A stretch of 62,959 bases of DNA from Tannerella sp. (GCA_031271805.1 JAISUX010000021.1:1-62959), one strand, 5' to 3'; positions 52,877 through 62,058 are shown, counted from the first letter of the stretch. A program made the numbers and translations. Notes: generated by a model not told the origin, from the sequence alone.

Positions 52877-55198
52877 TCAAAAACTTTCCTGAGCAAGCGC
52901 CGAATAATCGAACTTATGACGGATAATCAACGTAGAGGGCATGTTTTGTAAAACGTTTTGGCACTCTACGGATATGTTTTGCCATGCTTCGTAGGTCACA
53001 AGCATCAGATTTGCAGCACGAAGCAGGTCCGTAGTGAGGTCTTTCTCAAATGGGATCGCTGTCTCCGGAACAGCGGCGACATGAGATGCAAGGGCAACGG
53101 AAACAGTCTCGCTATCATGCGCCGAGGGACTTACACGGTTAAGCAATTGAACGAATCCCTCGGTAGATTTCTGCAACGTGAGGACATAATCGAGCAGCAC
53201 CAAATCCTTCTCGGAATTGAACACCGCGAGGATATTCTCGGCTCGCAAGAAACCGCGATTGACGAAGATGCCGACCGAACAGGAACTCTCGTTGATAAAC
53301 GATTTGGTCTTGTCCTTGATAAGCGAGCCGGGATAAAAAATAAAATCTTCCGAGCCGCGGCGACGCAGGAAACCGACTAATTTCTGCCACGTAGAGACGG
53401 CCTCACGGTCTGTAGCGAGATCGCTCATTGATACACCCGCCCCTACAAGCAGGAAGTCGAAGTTTTCGTTGTTAACCATATTGCAAATATGTTGTTCGGC
53501 GTTCGAACAGACATCGTATTCCGTCTGTATCAACATCCCCAGCTTGTTCGCCTCATAGAGAACGGGGGCAAAACTTACCCGCTCGAAATCGCGAGTGTGC
53601 AGCGGGTTGACGTCGGAGCCTACAGTTAGATGCAAAGCCTTGAGTTCTAGGCGCTTCTCACTTTGGGAGAACATTTGATGCGCAAGGTCTAACATAACCT
53701 GTCCGCTACTTGCACGGCCAAATGAGAGCAACACTTTGAAAGCATCGGTCTTGAGCCTCTCACGACGGAGATTTTTCATACGCTCATTGGCGCGGAAGCA
53801 GAAATCTATGAACTTGATAAGAGGGGTAGTCATGAAGGTCGTAACAAGCGTCATCAGCACAAGCATCACAAAGACGGCAGGCGGCAAAATCCGCATTTCA
53901 AGCCCTATTGTGAGCACAACGAGTTCCATCAACCCGCGCGTATTCATGAAGGCGCCCATGTAAAGGCTGTCCTTCCAACTCTCTTTAGAAAACCGGGCTG
54001 CAAGTACCGTGCCACCCATTTTGCCGACTATGGCCACAACTATAAAAACACCGCACATAAGCCACATTTCCGTGCCTCTAATCAGCGAAATTTCAGTCCG
54101 CAAACCCGTATAAACAAAGAACAGCGGGAGAAAGAGCGCCAGCGAAACATCTTCGACTTTCTCGTGCATTATTTTACGGAATTTGAGATTTTCGGGCATG
54201 ATCATCCCGGCTATGAACGCCCCGAAAAGTGCATGAAGCCCCAACATCTCGGTGATATACGACGATACAAGCAGTATAAAAAACATCAATCCCACGAGCG
54301 GCTTATCGACGACTTCCTTATTATGATACAGGTTGCCGACGACGCGAAGCACAGGCCTGACAAGCAGAAACATGACGCCGACGTAGAGCAGGGCAAAGGC
54401 GACATTGTATATCGCGCTGTTCACGCTCCCCGCCTGCGCAAAAGCAACGACGGCGGCGAGCAGACACCAGGCCGTAACATCACCGTTAGCCGCACTCGCA
54501 AGCGACATCGAACCGAGATGCGAGCGCGTCATACCACGCTCCTGAATTATCCTCGCCAGAACAGGAAAAGCAGTGATACTCAATGAGATACCTATAAAAA
54601 GCGCAAACGAAAGGAAGGGCGTATCAGCGTAGGCATAGCGGTCATAAATAAAATAAGCGACCCACATCCCAAGCAAAAACGGCACTACGGTACTCGTGTG
54701 GCTTATGAGAATAGTGTCCTGAAGGCGCTTGCGCACAAGCCCGACATCGAGTTCCATGCCGATAGTGTACATAAACAATATCAAACCGAACTGGCTCAAA
54801 ATGTTCATATTAGAAAGGGAATCAACAGGAAAGAGAAAGCCCGAAACATGAGGAAACAACAATCCGAGCACCGACGGGCCAAGGATAATGCCCGCAACAA
54901 TTTCACCTATCACGGTCGGTTGGCCGATACGCTTGAATACCCAACCGACGATATGGCAGGTCGCAAGTATGACAATTATTTGGAGCAAAAGTATGACAAT
55001 TGACGATTGCATACGGTTCGCCGTCAAGGAAGTGAACAAACGAAAACCGTTGGCTAAGCTGCGCGAATCGGAAAGAGATGCAACGTCATCGACCGAAGAG
55101 CGTCCCGCATCCCCTTTTTGTGCGATAAAATACACAAACAGGCCGAAGATAGCAATCATCAACAAATAGAACGTCCATTTTTTTACTACAATCCTCAT
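52877..55198 (-). CDS. CPA2-type cation:proton antiporter with C-terminal soluble region
   Basis: A 773-residue protein with a first membrane helix near the N-terminus (FYLLMIAIFGLFVYFIAQ), a short periplasmic stretch, then a 12-helix Na+/H+ exchanger domain (about 90-470; IGQPTVIGEIVAGIILGPSV, GMELDVGLVRKRLQDTILIS, FIGISLSITAFPVLARIIQE, AAFMNTRGLMELVVLTIGLE-like segment). The last 300 residues are cytoplasmic and resemble universal-stress-type domains (VLLSFGRASSGQVMLDLAHQ). The exact ion (Na+ or K+) cannot be told. It stands alone with its own -7 element. Confidence 0.9.
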   Translation of the reverse strand: MRIVVKKWTFYLLMIAIFGLFVYFIAQKGDAGRSSVDDVASLSDSRSLANGFRLFTSLTANRMQSSIVILLLQIIVILATCHIVGWVFKRIGQPTVIGEIVAGIILGPSVLGLLFPHVSGFLFPVDSLSNMNILSQFGLILFMYTIGMELDVGLVRKRLQDTILISHTSTVVPFLLGMWVAYFIYDRYAYADTPFLSFALFIGISLSITAFPVLARIIQERGMTRSHLGSMSLASAANGDVTAWCLLAAVVAFAQAGSVNSAIYNVAFALLYVGVMFLLVRPVLRVVGNLYHNKEVVDKPLVGLMFFILLVSSYITEMLGLHALFGAFIAGMIMPENLKFRKIMHEKVEDVSLALFLPLFFVYTGLRTEISLIRGTEMWLMCGVFIVVAIVGKMGGTVLAARFSKESWKDSLYMGAFMNTRGLMELVVLTIGLEMRILPPAVFVMLVLMTLVTTFMTTPLIKFIDFCFRANERMKNLRRERLKTDAFKVLLSFGRASSGQVMLDLAHQMFSQSEKRLELKALHLTVGSDVNPLHTRDFERVSFAPVLYEANKLGMLIQTEYDVCSNAEQHICNMVNNENFDFLLVGAGVSMSDLATDREAVSTWQKLVGFLRRRGSEDFIFYPGSLIKDKTKSFINESSCSVGIFVNRGFLRAENILAVFNSEKDLVLLDYVLTLQKSTEGFVQLLNRVSPSAHDSETVSVALASHVAAVPETAIPFEKDLTTDLLRAANLMLVTYEAWQNISVECQNVLQNMPSTLIIRHKFDYSALAQESF

Positions 55199-55239
55199 AA
55201 TAAATACATTACAGCGTGTCAGAGCCTCAATTCCGGAAG

Positions 55240-55247
55240 CAAAGGTA
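55240..55247 (-). promoter_or_regulatory. -7 element of the antiporter promoter
   Basis: Minus-strand TACCTTTG, exact, 41 bp upstream of the antiporter ATG; the -33 region lacks TTTG. Confidence 0.5.
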
Positions 55248-55311
55248 AGGAAAAAGTCCGACATGTTGAAAACTTTTTATGCTTTTTTGCGAAGATTTTT
55301 TCGCCTTAAGC

Positions 55312-55342
55312 CTTGCGGGATGAAAAAATAAGCGTATATTTG
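55312..55342 (+). promoter_or_regulatory. promoter of the glgB-manA operon
   Basis: CTTG (55312-55315), 19 bp, then TATATTTG (55335-55342), an exact -7 element. It lies 36 bp upstream of the glgB ATG. Confidence 0.6.
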
Positions 55343-55378
55343 GAACTTTATTTAATGATTTATAGACAGTAAAACAAA

Positions 55379-57397
55379 ATGACAATGAGCGGAAAAACGC
55401 TAAAACTCATAAAGGACGACCCTTGGCTCGAACCTTATGCAAGTGCTATCGAAGGAAGGCACAATCACGCGATATGGAAAGAAAGCGAATTAACCCAACA
55501 TGGGGCAAAGACGCTTTCCGACTTCGCATCAGGCTACCTCTACTACGGCTTGCACCACACGAATGACGGGTGGATCTTTCGCGAATGGGCGCCTAACGCG
55601 ACGGCGATTTATTTCATCGGAACGTTCAACAACTGGGAAAAGAATGAATCCTACCGCCTCAAACGCATTGAGAACGGCAACTGGGAAATCCTGCTGACGG
55701 AGGATGCGCTTCATCATTCGGATCTTTATAAATTATATATCGAATGGGAAGGCGGCGCAAGCGAACGGATACCGGCTTGGTGCCGCCGTGTAGTGCAGGA
55801 CGAAAAAACAAAAATTTTCTCCGCACAAGTATGGAATCCCGACAAACCCTACAAGTTCAAATACGAAAAGTTCATACCCAAAGTCTCGCCTCTGCTGATA
55901 TACGAATGTCATATCGGCATGGCGACGGAAGAGGAAAAAATCGGCTCCTACGAGGAGTTTCGCATTAACGTACTGCCGCGTGTTTCGAGAGACGGCTATA
56001 ACGCGATTCAGATAATGGCTATTCAGGAACATCCTTACTACGGCTCTTTCGGCTACCATGTGAGCAGTTTTTTCGCCGCTTCGTCGCGCTTCGGCACTCC
56101 CGACGAACTGAAGCATCTCATTGACGACGCTCACAAACTGGGTATCGCCGTGATAATGGATATTGTACACAGTCACGCAGTCAAGAACGAGACTGAAGGC
56201 CTCGGGCGCTTCGACGGCACTCCCTACCAATATTTTCATTCCGACAGCCGCCGCGAACACCCCGCATGGGATTCGCTTTGTTTCAACTATGGCAAAGATG
56301 AAGTGATACATTTCCTGCTCTCTAACTGCAAGTTCTGGCTCGAAGAATACCGCTTCGACGGTTTCCGCTTCGACGGGGTGACCTCAATGCTATACTACAG
56401 CCACGGCCTCGGCGAAAATTTCACAAACTACGGCGATTACTACAACGGCCATCAGGATGACGACGCAATAGCATACCTGACTTTAGCCAACCGCCTGATC
56501 CACAAAGTCAACCCTACGGCCATAACTATAGCCGAAGAAGTGAGCGGTATGCCCGGCCTTGCAACGAAGTTTGAAAACGGCGGCTACGGGTTCGACTACC
56601 GAATGGCCATGAATATTCCCGACTTTTGGATAAAAACCCTCAAGGAGAAAAAAGACGAGGACTGGCGGCCGTCGTCGATTTGGTGGGAAACGACCAATCG
56701 CCGCCCCGACGAAAAGACGATAAGTTACGCCGAGAGCCACGACCAGGCGCTTGTGGGCGACAAAACCATCATCTTTTGGCTCATAGACGCCAACATGTAT
56801 TGGCACATGCAGGTGTCCGACAACAATGCCGCCGTAGAACGCGGCATGGCGCTCCACAAAATGATACGCCTCGTCACAGCCTCGACAATCAACGGCGGCT
56901 ACCTCAACTTCATGGGCAACGAGTTCGGACACCCCGAATGGATCGACTTCCCGCGCGAAGGCAACAACTGGTCGTGTAAGTACGCCCGTAGGCAGTGGAA
57001 TCTCGCCGATAACAGCGACTTAAAATACCATTTCCTCGAAGATTTCGACAAGGCGATGCTTAAATTAATCCGTAACGTCCGCAACTTTCAGGCAACGCCG
57101 ATACAAAAAGTATGGGATAACGACGGCGACCAAATCCTTGCCTACATGCGGCAAGACCTGCTGTTTGTCTTCAATTTCAACCCTACCCGCTCGTTTACCG
57201 ACTACGGATTCCTCTCACCCGTCGGAAAATATACGGTTGTCCTGAACACCGACGCCAAAGATTTCGGCGGCAACAACCTTAACGACGACAAAATCGAACA
57301 TTTCACACAATCCGACCCACTCTATGAGAGCGAGAAAAAAGGTTGGCTGAAACTGTACGTACCTGCACGCTCAGCATTGGTTTTAAAAAGAAAATAA
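55379..57397 (+). CDS. glgB: 1,4-alpha-glucan branching enzyme
   Basis: A 672-residue GH13 enzyme that makes alpha-1,6 branches in glycogen. It begins with a carbohydrate-binding module 48 domain (FREWAPNATAIYFIGTFNNW). The catalytic barrel has region I DIVHSHAVKNE, region II RFDGFRFDGVTSM (nucleophile Asp), region III TIAEEVSGMPG (acid Glu), and region IV YAESHDQALVG. The sequence is closer to the eukaryote-like GH13_8 group than to E. coli GlgB. The ATG at 55379 has another two codons on (55385). Its stop overlaps the manA start (TAATG). Confidence 0.96.
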   Translation: MTMSGKTLKLIKDDPWLEPYASAIEGRHNHAIWKESELTQHGAKTLSDFASGYLYYGLHHTNDGWIFREWAPNATAIYFIGTFNNWEKNESYRLKRIENGNWEILLTEDALHHSDLYKLYIEWEGGASERIPAWCRRVVQDEKTKIFSAQVWNPDKPYKFKYEKFIPKVSPLLIYECHIGMATEEEKIGSYEEFRINVLPRVSRDGYNAIQIMAIQEHPYYGSFGYHVSSFFAASSRFGTPDELKHLIDDAHKLGIAVIMDIVHSHAVKNETEGLGRFDGTPYQYFHSDSRREHPAWDSLCFNYGKDEVIHFLLSNCKFWLEEYRFDGFRFDGVTSMLYYSHGLGENFTNYGDYYNGHQDDDAIAYLTLANRLIHKVNPTAITIAEEVSGMPGLATKFENGGYGFDYRMAMNIPDFWIKTLKEKKDEDWRPSSIWWETTNRRPDEKTISYAESHDQALVGDKTIIFWLIDANMYWHMQVSDNNAAVERGMALHKMIRLVTASTINGGYLNFMGNEFGHPEWIDFPREGNNWSCKYARRQWNLADNSDLKYHFLEDFDKAMLKLIRNVRNFQATPIQKVWDNDGDQILAYMRQDLLFVFNFNPTRSFTDYGFLSPVGKYTVVLNTDAKDFGGNNLNDDKIEHFTQSDPLYESEKKGWLKLYVPARSALVLKRK

Positions 57398-58383
57398 TGA
57401 ACAGTTCTATGCTTTATCCACTGATATTCAAGCCTATATTTAAGGAAATTATTTGGGGAGGGACAGATATCCTTCCTTTTAAAGGACTGCCGGCCGACAC
57501 AAGAAAAATCGGCGAGAGTTGGGAATTGTCGCATGTCGAAGGCAACTATTCGGAAGTTGCCAACGGCTCTCTTACCGGCAAAACAATCGACGAATTAGCC
57601 GAAGAATACGGCGCACGATTGTTGGGAAAACAGGTTTTTGAGCGTTCCGGCAAAACATTTCCTTTGCTGATAAAATTTATTGACGCTCGCGACAATCTCT
57701 CAATACAGGTACATCCCGACGATGCACTCGCTGCCAAACGCCACAACAGTTTCGGCAAGACTGAGATGTGGTATGTAGTAAAAGCCTCTCCCGAAGCGGC
57801 GCTCTACAGCGGATTCTCGCAGCAAATCAGCCCCGAAGAATACGTCCGCCGCGTCGAAGATAACACCATTACGGACGTACTGAAGAAATATAATGTACAA
57901 GCAGGCGATGTCTTTTTCTTGCCGGCCGGTCGCGTCCATGCAATAGGTTCGGGCTGTTTTATCGCTGAAATTCAGCAAACAAGCAACATCACCTACCGCA
58001 TCTACGACTACAACCGCAAGGATGCAAACGGCAAAAACCGCGAACTGCATACCGACCTCGCCAAGGATGCAATCGACTACACTTTGTACCCCGACTACAA
58101 AACTTCCTACATCCCAGTGTCGGACGAAGCAATCACATTGGTCGAGTGTAAATATTTCACTAACAACATTTTGGACTTAACAAATGCTATGCGACGAGAT
58201 TTTTCTTCAATTGATTCATTCGTAATCTATATGTGCCTCGAAGGCAAAGCCGTCATCAAAGACAATAAAGATAACGAACTATCTGTATATCAAGGACAAA
58301 CAGTCCTTATCCCTGCAGAAACGAAGACGATAGAAATCGAACCGTCGCCCACAACAAAGATGTTGGAAACATTTATTAATTAA
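57397..58383 (+). CDS. manA: mannose-6-phosphate isomerase, class I
   Basis: A 328-residue zinc cupin enzyme interconverting fructose-6-phosphate and mannose-6-phosphate. The zinc and substrate region is LLIKFIDARDNLSIQVHPDD (H of QVHPDD), with GKTEMWYVVKA (Glu) and FFLPAGRVHAIGSGCFIAEI (His). The start codon shares one base with the glgB stop (TAATG); a second ATG four codons on begins MLYPLIF, also plausible. Co-transcription with glgB links it to sugar-phosphate and glycogen metabolism. Confidence 0.95.
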   Translation: MNSSMLYPLIFKPIFKEIIWGGTDILPFKGLPADTRKIGESWELSHVEGNYSEVANGSLTGKTIDELAEEYGARLLGKQVFERSGKTFPLLIKFIDARDNLSIQVHPDDALAAKRHNSFGKTEMWYVVKASPEAALYSGFSQQISPEEYVRRVEDNTITDVLKKYNVQAGDVFFLPAGRVHAIGSGCFIAEIQQTSNITYRIYDYNRKDANGKNRELHTDLAKDAIDYTLYPDYKTSYIPVSDEAITLVECKYFTNNILDLTNAMRRDFSSIDSFVIYMCLEGKAVIKDNKDNELSVYQGQTVLIPAETKTIEIEPSPTTKMLETFIN

Positions 58384-58388
58384 TTTTA

Positions 58389-58420
58389 TTTGGAAATAAT
58401 CGTCTAAAAACGTACTTTTG
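58389..58420 (+). promoter_or_regulatory. promoter of the lipoprotein-GldB-cupin-HAD operon
   Basis: TTTG (58389-58392), 20 bp, then TACTTTTG (58413-58420), both exact. It lies 27 bp upstream of the first ATG. Confidence 0.72.
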
Positions 58421-58447
58421 CGCCGAATATTTAAACTATAATTGACA

Positions 58448-58987
58448 ATGAAAAAGGTTTTTATTTTATTAAGTGCTTGTTTATCACTACTTTTATTCAA
58501 CTGCACAAACAAAGGCGGAAAGGCCGGTAGCAGCAGTGAGACCCAAAATGACAATGAAATCGTAACGATTCCCGACGCAAATTTCAAGGCATATCTGCTC
58601 GAAAATTTCGACGCCAACAATGACGGGGAAATATCTCAAGCCGAGGCCAATGCCGTTAAGTCTATCGACTGCTCCGGCAAGGAAATAGCCGCCATAGACG
58701 GCATTGAGAAGTTCACGAACCTCGAAAGCCTCGCCTGCGATAACAACAATCTCAGCGAACTGGAACTGCGTTACAACAAGAAACTCAGCCACTTGTCGTG
58801 CAAAAATAATAATGTCGGAATGTTCATCTACATCGGCATGTCAAGCCCTCTACGCAACCCCAACTTGCAAAAGCCTAAATCCAGCACGCCGCCACAACAA
58901 AGCGACATGACGACGCTTCCGCTGGATGTAAATAAATGCGTCTATGACTACGATAAGACGAACATTATGCTCATGTACGATGAATGA
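58448..58987 (+). CDS. EF-hand / leucine-rich-repeat lipoprotein
   Basis: A 179-residue lipoprotein (lipobox LLFNC). After a Ser/Gly-rich linker, residues about 40-75 form one EF-hand-like loop (DANNDGEISQAEA, with acidic positions for calcium), and residues about 80-120 look like one or two leucine-rich repeats (LESLACDNNNLSELELRYN then KKLSHLSCKNNNV). The last 50 residues are short of structure clues. Calcium binding is inferred from the loop only. Its stop overlaps the GldB-like start by ATGA. ATG at 58448; the longer TTG start is unlikely. Confidence 0.82.
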   Translation: MKKVFILLSACLSLLLFNCTNKGGKAGSSSETQNDNEIVTIPDANFKAYLLENFDANNDGEISQAEANAVKSIDCSGKEIAAIDGIEKFTNLESLACDNNNLSELELRYNKKLSHLSCKNNNVGMFIYIGMSSPLRNPNLQKPKSSTPPQQSDMTTLPLDVNKCVYDYDKTNIMLMYDE

Positions 58988-59982
58988 AACTCTGGCTAAT
59001 AGTCTGCATATCAGCGCTTTCAATTGGAGGATGCCAGCGTAAGTCGTTTGGGATGGCTGATGGAGCGGATGCTATACATATAAATCGCTTTGACTCAGCC
59101 TTATATCGTTGGATTGACATCGACGATTCCATCAGTTTACAACAAGTAAAAGACGAATATCCGCAAATGCTTGATTTGCTTGGAAAAGCGCTATTCAAAG
59201 CATCTTATACGGATACGTCCGCATTTTACGACAATCTCATCAACTACTTTTCGGAGCCGACGCTAAAATCCTTATATAAGGACGCAATTATTTATTATTC
59301 AGGCGATTCGGCTTCAACCCAACTGATATGTAAAGAATTAGCATACGGATTCGAGCGGATGAAGGAACTCTTTCTTACTGCTAAAATTCCGGCCATTTAT
59401 TTCCACGTTTCGGGTTTGCAACAAAATTTTATCATTGCCGACAGCCTTTTGTCATGTTCGATTGATAAGTACCTCGGCGCTGATTATCAGCTGTATAACG
59501 ATTTTTTCTATGATTATCAGAAAAAAAATATGACGCCAGCACAGCTGCCAAAGGACTGTTTCGAAGTATGGCTAAAATCGGAATTTCCTTTTCAAGGAAA
59601 AGATAATATCCTGTTAGACAGGATGATATACGAAGGAAAAATCATCTACTCGCTGACTAAAATCAGTAAAGAATACACGCTTCAAAACATCCTGTCGCTC
59701 TCTGACGCCGAATTTCGCTGGTGCATAGAATACGAAAAGCCGCTTTGGACAACGATTATCGAACGTAAACACCTTTATACGCCTGATGCAGCAACAACGA
59801 CGAAATATTTCCTGCCGTCACCAAGCACGTTTATCGCAGCAGAAGCCCCCGGCGACCTCGGCTATTTCATAGGTTACAGAATCGTCGAATGTTATATGAA
59901 ACAGACTAAATCAAGCTGCGAAGAGCTGATGAAAAATGCTGATTCACAGGATATTCTCACAAAATCAAAATATAAACCATAA
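58984..59982 (+). CDS. gldB: GldB-like lipoprotein
   Basis: A 332-residue lipoprotein with a clear lipobox (SIGGC). The body matches the GldB family of Bacteroidota: INRFDSALYRWID, ISLQQVKDEYPQMLDLLG, IPAIYFHVSGLQQNFIIADS, and LGYFIGYRIVECYMK near the end. GldB is needed for gliding and type IX secretion in flavobacteria, but homologues are kept in non-gliding Bacteroidales, where the role is unsettled. It overlaps the EF-hand/LRR gene and is 5 nt upstream of the cupin gene. Confidence 0.85.
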   Translation: MKLWLIVCISALSIGGCQRKSFGMADGADAIHINRFDSALYRWIDIDDSISLQQVKDEYPQMLDLLGKALFKASYTDTSAFYDNLINYFSEPTLKSLYKDAIIYYSGDSASTQLICKELAYGFERMKELFLTAKIPAIYFHVSGLQQNFIIADSLLSCSIDKYLGADYQLYNDFFYDYQKKNMTPAQLPKDCFEVWLKSEFPFQGKDNILLDRMIYEGKIIYSLTKISKEYTLQNILSLSDAEFRWCIEYEKPLWTTIIERKHLYTPDAATTTKYFLPSPSTFIAAEAPGDLGYFIGYRIVECYMKQTKSSCEELMKNADSQDILTKSKYKP

Positions 59983-59987
59983 ACGAT

Positions 59988-60458
59988 ATGAAGATAATTG
60001 ACAAAAAATTGTTTGACGAGACGACGGCAAAAGCGAAAGAATCCCCGCGTCTGAGAATGAATCATAATTTCCACGAGACCTTGGATGATCCCGTCAACAG
60101 GCTTATAAACGCCATTGAACCGGGCACTTATCTGCGTCCTCACCGCCACACGAACCCCGACAAAACCGAATTCTTCCTGATGTTGCGAGGGAGGGCGGCG
60201 ATTATTTTGTTCGATGACGCAGGAAAGGTCACCGAGTGTGTCGTACTCGACCCTAAATCAGGCGTTTACGGCGGAGAAATCAAGCCCGAAAATTGGCATA
60301 CCCTCCTCGTTTTGGATTCGGGAAGTGTGATTTTTGAAGTCAAACAAGGCCCATACGTCCCTCTGCAACCCGAAAATATTGCGCCCTGGAGTCCGGATCC
60401 GTCCGACACCGAGGGGGTGCAAAAATTCATGTCCGAACTTAAAACATACATTAAATGA
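59988..60458 (+). CDS. WbuC-family cupin metalloprotein
   Basis: A 156-residue cupin. The metal motif is PHRHTNPDKTEFFLMLRG (His, His, Glu) with a later His in ENWHTLLVLDSGSV, and FEVKQGPYVPLQPENIAPW matches the WbuC group, often found with O-antigen and sugar genes. The reaction is unknown. It overlaps the HAD gene start by ATGA. Confidence 0.88.
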   Translation: MKIIDKKLFDETTAKAKESPRLRMNHNFHETLDDPVNRLINAIEPGTYLRPHRHTNPDKTEFFLMLRGRAAIILFDDAGKVTECVVLDPKSGVYGGEIKPENWHTLLVLDSGSVIFEVKQGPYVPLQPENIAPWSPDPSDTEGVQKFMSELKTYIK

Positions 60459-61195
60459 GCAATTTAAATCAAGCAATAGAAAAATATCTCAAGGAAAAAG
60501 ATTACGCCGGTTTCGACCTCAAAGCCGTACTTTTCGATATGGACGGCGTCCTCTACAACTCAATGCCGAATCATGCTACCTCATGGGTAAAAATAATGCA
60601 ATTGCACGGATTCATTATGACCGAAGAAGAAGCCTATATGCACGAGGGACGCACCGGCGATGAGACAGTAAAAATCATTTGTCAACGCGAAGGCAAGGAA
60701 CTTAACGAAGCCGAAAGGAAGGCATTTTATAGGAAAAAGATTGACATTTTCAATTCCTGTCCGCCGGTCGTACCGATGAAAGGCAGTCGGGAAATCCTGC
60801 GGAAAGTGATCGACTGCAGCCTGTTCACGATGCTCGTAACCGGCTCCGGACAGCAAACTCTTTTGGACAGCCTGAACCGAGATTTCCCGGACGTCTTCAC
60901 CCGCGAAAGGATGGTCACATCCTTCGACGTAAAACAAGGAAAACCTAACCCCGAACCCTACCTGACCGCCCTCAGAAAAGGATGCCTCAAACCCAACGAA
61001 GCCATAGTAATCGAAAATGCGCCCCTCGGAATCGAAGCCGCCACAACAGCCGGCATCTTCACAATAGCCGTCAACACAGGCCCACTGTCCGATTCAATAC
61101 TCCTCGACGCCGGCGCCAACTACCTCCTCCCCTCAGTCGAAACCCTCGCCAATAACTGGAATGAGATTTACAACGCGATAAAGAAAGTACGGTAA
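60455..61195 (+). CDS. HAD-superfamily phosphatase (beta-phosphoglucomutase-like)
   Basis: A 246-residue HAD hydrolase. Motif I is LFDMDGVLYNS (nucleophile Asp and general acid Asp), motif II VTGSGQQ, motif III K in KQGKPNPEPYLTAL, motif IV VIENAPLGIEAATTAGI. The helical cap between motifs I and II is of the phosphoglucomutase-like type. It could be a sugar phosphatase or mutase. It is last in the operon; together with the cupin gene it suggests envelope-sugar chemistry. Substrate unknown. Confidence 0.9.
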   Translation: MSNLNQAIEKYLKEKDYAGFDLKAVLFDMDGVLYNSMPNHATSWVKIMQLHGFIMTEEEAYMHEGRTGDETVKIICQREGKELNEAERKAFYRKKIDIFNSCPPVVPMKGSREILRKVIDCSLFTMLVTGSGQQTLLDSLNRDFPDVFTRERMVTSFDVKQGKPNPEPYLTALRKGCLKPNEAIVIENAPLGIEAATTAGIFTIAVNTGPLSDSILLDAGANYLLPSVETLANNWNEIYNAIKKVR

Positions 61196-61227
61196 GCGTC
61201 TAAATTTTTGATACACATAAGATTTAC

Positions 61228-61274
61228 GGAAAAATATTTTGCGGATTTGAGGAATAGATTGTAATTTTCGCAGG
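61228..61274 (+). repeat. promoter-like repeat module, copy 1
   Basis: Contains AATATTTTGC, then GAGGAATAGATTGTAATTTT. It is the left-most of three related modules (others at 61445 and 62017). TTTG (61238-61241) is followed 20 bp later by TAATTTTC, a degraded -7 element. No gene directly follows, so this looks like a relic. Confidence 0.6.
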
Positions 61275-61444
61275 CGTCAACCTATAAAATGTCAAGAATT
61301 ATGTCAGAGATAGCAAGAAGACGTTAAGGAAAGACTTCAATAAACATGGATGGGAAATAAAGAGCTTGAAAGATCGCAAGATTAAACTTATATTCAGAGG
61401 GCCTGCTTTCCACCAGTTTTTAAATTTTTTAACGCCAGAAAGCC

Positions 61445-61485
61445 GGAAATATTTTGCAACTCAGGGGAATATTGTAACTTCGCGG
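61445..61485 (+). repeat. promoter-like repeat module, copy 2
   Basis: AATATTTTGCAAC, then GGGGAATATTGTAACTTCGC. TTTG (61453-61456) lies 18 bp before TAACTTCG (61475-61482). It is 24 bp upstream of the DUF4065 gene start and is probably its promoter. Confidence 0.65.
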
Positions 61486-61509
61486 TATGAAAATTTAAAA
61501 GAGAATGTT

Positions 61510-61990
61510 ATGACTGTAGTAAATAATTTAGGAAAGATAGATTCGTTGGTTCTTGCAAATTATATTCTTGAGACCGTCGGCAAAATGTCGCATCTCAAGT
61601 TACAGAAATTATTGTATCTTGTACAGGGTTATCATCTGGCTTATTTCGGCAAGCCTTTGATTGACGATAAATTTGAGGCTTGGGTTCACGGACCGGTATC
61701 ACGTAAGGTGTTCGGTTCGCTGAAAGACAAATCGTTGCTGTATGCTGATATATGCTATCGATATACCTCCGTCTAAACTCTTAATTGATGAGTTAACGAG
61801 TGAACAAAAGGATTTGGTTGATGAAATACTTGAATTGTATGGTTCCGATACAGGTCCGCAACTTGAAGCTATCACTCATGAACAAGTTCCATGGATAAGG
61901 GCAAGAGCCGGTTATGATAGAGCGGATGTATGTCATGTTGAGATAAAAGATTGTGATATGGAAGAATATTTCAAAACTCTGTTGAATTAA
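61510..61990 (+). pseudogene. Panacea/SocA-type (DUF4065) antitoxin-like gene with a frameshift
   Basis: A DUF4065 protein is encoded in two frames. The first part starts at 61510 (VNNLGKIDSLVLANYILETV; KMSHLKLQKLLYLVQGYHLA; FEAWVHGPVSRKVFGSLKD) and ends out of frame with a TAA at 61774-61776. The second part continues in the +1 frame from about 61745 (LLIDELTSEQKDLVDEILEL; ITHEQVPWIRARAGYD) to 61990. Joined, they make about 160 residues, the full family length. Members are antitoxins or protease adaptors, often next to a toxin. No partner toxin is recognisable. One extra base near 61745-61765, or an error, would explain the break. The upstream frame without ATG back to about 61290 is not clearly coding. 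Confidence 0.78.
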
Positions 61991-62016
61991 TTTCGATTTT
62001 TTGACTCTGAAAATCG

Positions 62017-62058
62017 GGAAATATTTTGCAGCTGAGGCGGAATGTTGTAACTTTGCGG
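62017..62058 (+). repeat. promoter-like repeat module, copy 3
   Basis: AATATTTTGCAGC, then GGCGGAATGTTGTAACTTTG. TTTG (62025-62028), exactly 19 bp, then TAACTTTG (62048-62055), both perfect. It is the best-preserved of the three copies and should drive the gene at 62089. Confidence 0.75.

Noticed and set aside
61366-61509. N-terminal extension of the DUF4065 gene from a TTG start
   Set aside because: The extension runs through the promoter-like module copy 2, and the family begins at the ATG at 61510.
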